DNA from: DTPU01 sp963827855 | Lineage (GTDB): Bacteria > Planctomycetota > Phycisphaerae > Sedimentisphaerales > Anaerobacaceae | Length of the DNA stretch: 64,000 bases | Reading direction: 5' to 3' | Assembly: GCA_963827855.1 (NCBI GenBank) | Contig: CAWHBY010000002.1 | Location: 868,001 to 932,000, forward strand | Part shown: positions 61,665-64,000 of the stretch, in pieces | Layout: the number at the start of each line of letters is the position of its first letter | Position numbering within the stretch: the first letter of the stretch is position 1 | Position numbers and translations under genes: made by a program | The notes under the pieces: generated by a model | What the model was told of the DNA's origin: nothing | The model's database searches: none | The model's input: the letters and a program-made list of their open reading frames with translations, nothing else

Positions 61665-62753
61665 ATGGTTGAGACGCTGTGGAATGACCGGTTAGGCCGG
61701 ATACGCGTACGCATGAGGGCGTACGGTGTGGATTTGTTCCTGTTGACCAGGCCCTCGGCCGTGACCTACGTCACGGGCTTCATGGGCCAGGACAGTTGGG
61801 CCGTCCTCACCACCAGGCAGGTCCTCCTGCTGACCGACAGCCGATACTCGCAGCAGGCAGCGAAGGAGTGCCCTACCGCCCGGATCATCGAGCGGAGGTC
61901 TGCGATCACAGCGGCCGCGGCCGCCGCAGTGAGCCATGCTGGAGTCTCGACGATGGCCGTGGACCCCTCCATCAGCCTGGCCGACTGGAACGCGGTCAGG
62001 CGGCAGGTGCGGATTCGCGTCAAGACCATGCCCGATCCCGTCGCCGAGGTCCGGAAGGTCAAAGACCCGGCAGAGATCCGCTGCATCCAGAAGGCGGGCT
62101 CCATCGCCCGCAGGGCCTTGACCCTGGCCCTGGCGGATCTCAGGCCGGCCGTCACGGAAGACACCATGGCAGGTCTGCTGGACTATCACTTCCGCAGACT
62201 CGGCGGAGTGCCCGCCTTCGACACTATCGTGGCCTTTGGATCGAACGCCTCGCGACCGCACCACCGTCCCACCTCGCGGCGGCTCAGATCGAGGGACACC
62301 GTGCTGATCGACTTCGGCGCCAGGTACAGGGGCTATTGCAGCGACATCACCCGGTCCTTCGCTGTGGGCGAACCGCCCCCACTCTTCCTGAAGGCCTTCG
62401 AGGCCGTCAGGCGGGCGCAGCAGTCCGCCATCCGTGCGATAGTGCCCGGTGCGACCCTGGCCGAGGTGGATGCGGCAGCCAGGCGAGTAATCCAAGATGC
62501 AGGACTTCCGGTGTACGGCCACGGGACCGGGCATGGCATCGGCCTGGATATCCATGAAAGCCCGTTCCTCAGGCCTGGCGCCCACGATGTGCTTGAGGCT
62601 GGAATGGTCCTGACCGTGGAACCTGCGGTCTATCTGCCGGGACGCTGCGGCGTGCGACTGGAGGACGACGTGCTGGTGACGACCGCGGGTTGTCGGATAC
62701 TGACGGCCAGGAGGCGTTGCGGCCTCAGGCCCTGGGAACCGCCACCCGCCTAA
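61665..62753 (+). CDS. Xaa-Pro aminopeptidase / M24 family metallopeptidase
   Basis: ATG 61665 has AAGGAG six bases upstream. Residues 1-130 are the creatinase-like N-terminal domain. The pita-bread catalytic domain has all five metal ligands: IDFGARY (Asp), CSDITRSF (Asp), GHGTGHGIGLDIHESP (His), VLTVEPAVY (Glu) and GVRLEDDVLV (Glu). It removes N-terminal residues preceding proline. Length 362 is typical of the short PepP/PepQ type. It ends four bases inside the neighbouring convergent lipoprotein gene. Confidence 0.92.
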   Translation: MVETLWNDRLGRIRVRMRAYGVDLFLLTRPSAVTYVTGFMGQDSWAVLTTRQVLLLTDSRYSQQAAKECPTARIIERRSAITAAAAAAVSHAGVSTMAVDPSISLADWNAVRRQVRIRVKTMPDPVAEVRKVKDPAEIRCIQKAGSIARRALTLALADLRPAVTEDTMAGLLDYHFRRLGGVPAFDTIVAFGSNASRPHHRPTSRRLRSRDTVLIDFGARYRGYCSDITRSFAVGEPPPLFLKAFEAVRRAQQSAIRAIVPGATLAEVDAAARRVIQDAGLPVYGHGTGHGIGLDIHESPFLRPGAHDVLEAGMVLTVEPAVYLPGRCGVRLEDDVLVTTAGCRILTARRRCGLRPWEPPPA

Positions 62754-63214
62754 CCACCCTGCCCGGAGGCAGGGGCGGGGGCTGCCGGCTGGCGGGGCGG
62801 GGTCTCGTCGCCCAACCTGAACTCGGCGTTCCTGACGTCATAGATGTAGGTCCCGCCCCGACGGGTGCTGATGAATATCGTGTCGTTCTGATACGCTGCG
62901 AAGATCGCTCCCACCTCTTTGCCTCGCCGGACCTCGGCAGCTCCCTGAGTAGCCAGGGCGTTGCGCAGGTTCTCGCCCAGTGCGAGGATCTGATCCTCGG
63001 CAAAGCCGATCTTGAGCATCATCGTCACGACGTCGTCTGCCGAAGGCGTGACGGTCAGGGCGTACCGGTTGTTCTTGGGAATGATCTCCAGGGCCGCGTT
63101 GGAATTCTTGGACTTCCCGAATCCAGGCAGCCGCAATGAGCCGCAGCCTGCGGCGCCGAGACACACCGCCAGGGCCAACCCTGCACACGTGGCACTCCGA
63201 CCGGATAGTCGCAT
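62750..63214 (-). CDS. Lipoprotein of unknown function, next to the secretin gene
   Basis: ATG 63214 is chosen over 63238 because AAGGA lies nine bases upstream of it. The signal peptide ends with the lipobox LGAAGC. The mature part (about 130 residues) has ALEIIPKNNRYALTVTPSADDVVTMMLKIGFAEDQILALG, then TIFISTRRGGTYIYDVRNAEFRLGD. The tail is Pro/Ala-rich. It follows the secretin gene by about 45 bases on the same strand, so a pilotin-like role is conceivable but unproven. Family not recognised. Confidence 0.65.
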   Translation of the reverse strand: MRLSGRSATCAGLALAVCLGAAGCGSLRLPGFGKSKNSNAALEIIPKNNRYALTVTPSADDVVTMMLKIGFAEDQILALGENLRNALATQGAAEVRRGKEVGAIFAAYQNDTIFISTRRGGTYIYDVRNAEFRLGDETPPRQPAAPAPASGQGG

Positions 63215-63259
63215 CGATCGAATTCCTTGTACCTTCATGCTGGAACCATCTGCCCCACG

Positions 63260-64000
63260 TTACCGAGGCCGGCGGCTCAAGGAATCCTTGAGCTGGTCGG
63301 AGAAGGGGCTGGCAGCATTGGTTTCTCCGGCCGCAGACCGGCCCACTGACGCCGATTCGCTCGGGCCGTTGTAACGGCCTTCCCGAACCAGGCTAGCCGT
63401 GATGAACACCGCGACCTCCTTGCTGTCCTTGTCGTTGTCGTTTTTGGTGAAGAGCTTGCCCATGACCGGGATGTCGGCCAGCCCCGGGACCTTGCTCTCT
63501 TTGCTCCGGGTCCGACTCTCCGTCAGGCCTGCCACCGCAACGGTACCCCCGTCCCTGACGGTCACGGTGTTGCTCGTGATCCGCCGCGTCACCTTGGGAA
63601 GGTCGGTGCCTCTGGCCTTGGCAATACTATCACTCAGCTCCACGGCCACGTCGAGGGTGATGTCGTTGTTGTCGCCGATGTAGGGCGTGATCGTCAGCCG
63701 CGTGCCGGACTTGACGTTCTCCAACTGCGCCAGGGCCGACATGTATCCCAGGGAACTGGTCGCCTGGATGTTGGGCGTCATCATGAAGTACTCTTCGGTC
63801 ATCACCGAGAACTCCGCCCTCTTTCCGCTCTGGGCGAACATCTGCGGACGAGAGAGGACCCTGGCCTCGCTGTTCTCTTCCAACAGGTTCAAGGCCATCT
63901 CCAGGGCACTGGTGAAGGTGCCGTCTGCCGCGTAGCCGATCTGCACGCCCCAGGGCCACTTGCCGTTGTAGTTCGTGATCGCATCGCTGGCGACTCCCTT
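63260..64000 (-). CDS. Secretin (GspD/PilQ family), C-terminal part, truncated at the window edge
   Basis: The frame is open to base 64000. It covers the end of the secretin beta-barrel domain: ALEMALNLLEENSEARVLSRPQMFAQSGKRAEFSV, then LTITPYIGDNNDITLDVAVELSDS, TSNTVTVRDGGTVAVAGLTES and VPGLADIPVMGKLFTKNDND, ending with EVAVFITASLVRE and a short tail. Secretins form the outer-membrane gate of type II secretion and type IV pili. It may serve the export of pseudopilin-like proteins such as the one at 790-1638, though that gene is 60 kb away. Confidence 0.92.
   Translation of the reverse strand, partial: KGVASDAITNYNGKWPWGVQIGYAADGTFTSALEMALNLLEENSEARVLSRPQMFAQSGKRAEFSVMTEEYFMMTPNIQATSSLGYMSALAQLENVKSGTRLTITPYIGDNNDITLDVAVELSDSIAKARGTDLPKVTRRITSNTVTVRDGGTVAVAGLTESRTRSKESKVPGLADIPVMGKLFTKNDNDKDSKEVAVFITASLVREGRYNGPSESASVGRSAAGETNAASPFSDQLKDSLSRRPR

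Overview
The window looks like chromosomal DNA of a planctomycete-type bacterium. A Phycisphaerae-like lineage is my inference; no rRNA is present to test it. Pointers are a pseudopilin-like protein with an FTLIELLVVIAIIGIL leader, very large exported CotH/lamin-tail proteins, an NYN-LOTUS protein, a small HEAT-like protein, and many families of short quasi-tandem 'stutter' repeats in intergenic DNA and at gene ends.

Layout. 1-656: 3' part of an NYN-LOTUS gene. 790-1638: pseudopilin-like gene with a repeat-derived N-terminus. 1654-22047: five tandem minus-strand paralogues, each with CotH kinase and lamin-tail domains, separated by repeat-rich spacers. 22274-28519: coiled-coil membrane protein, nnrE and surE on divergent promoters, an NTF2-like membrane protein, a phasin-like protein and a UbiB kinase. 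28572-32059: minus-strand operon of two exported proteins and a radical SAM/SPASM enzyme. 32411-34666: ECF sigma factor, probable anti-sigma factor and an exported protein. 34734-38502: fused EtfB-EtfA and ETF-quinone oxidoreductase. 38802-42886: rho-hemW-lepA. 43418-44239: malectin lipoprotein, then tRNA-Leu(GAG). 44315-51923 (minus): rpoD, dnaG, tatD, dacB, queE, queC. 52503-54483: HEAT-like protein and HtrA protease. 54484-56192: long spacer with inverted repeats. 56193-60218: lysine 2,3-aminomutase, an ATP-grasp ligase and an ATP-grasp-GNAT fusion, which I think is the most interesting system here. 60233-64000: rhomboid protease, M24 peptidase, a lipoprotein and the 3' part of a secretin.

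Two points affect how the annotation should be read. First, at least a dozen single-base indels break genes that are otherwise well conserved (NYN-LOTUS, third CotH, coiled-coil protein, nnrE, surE, ubiB, an exported protein, rpoD four times, htrA). Several sit in short homopolymers, so sequencing or assembly error is more likely than real pseudogenes. Second, two MITE-like families are visible. One has a paralogous empty site inside the window, which shows that it inserted with a CTAG target duplication.

Functionally the window mixes housekeeping information processing (Rho, LepA, RpoD, DnaG, tRNA, queuosine precursor synthesis), envelope functions (DacB, HtrA, rhomboid, secretin, CotH proteins), electron transfer (ETF and ETF-QO) and a small biosynthetic cluster predicted to start from beta-lysine.
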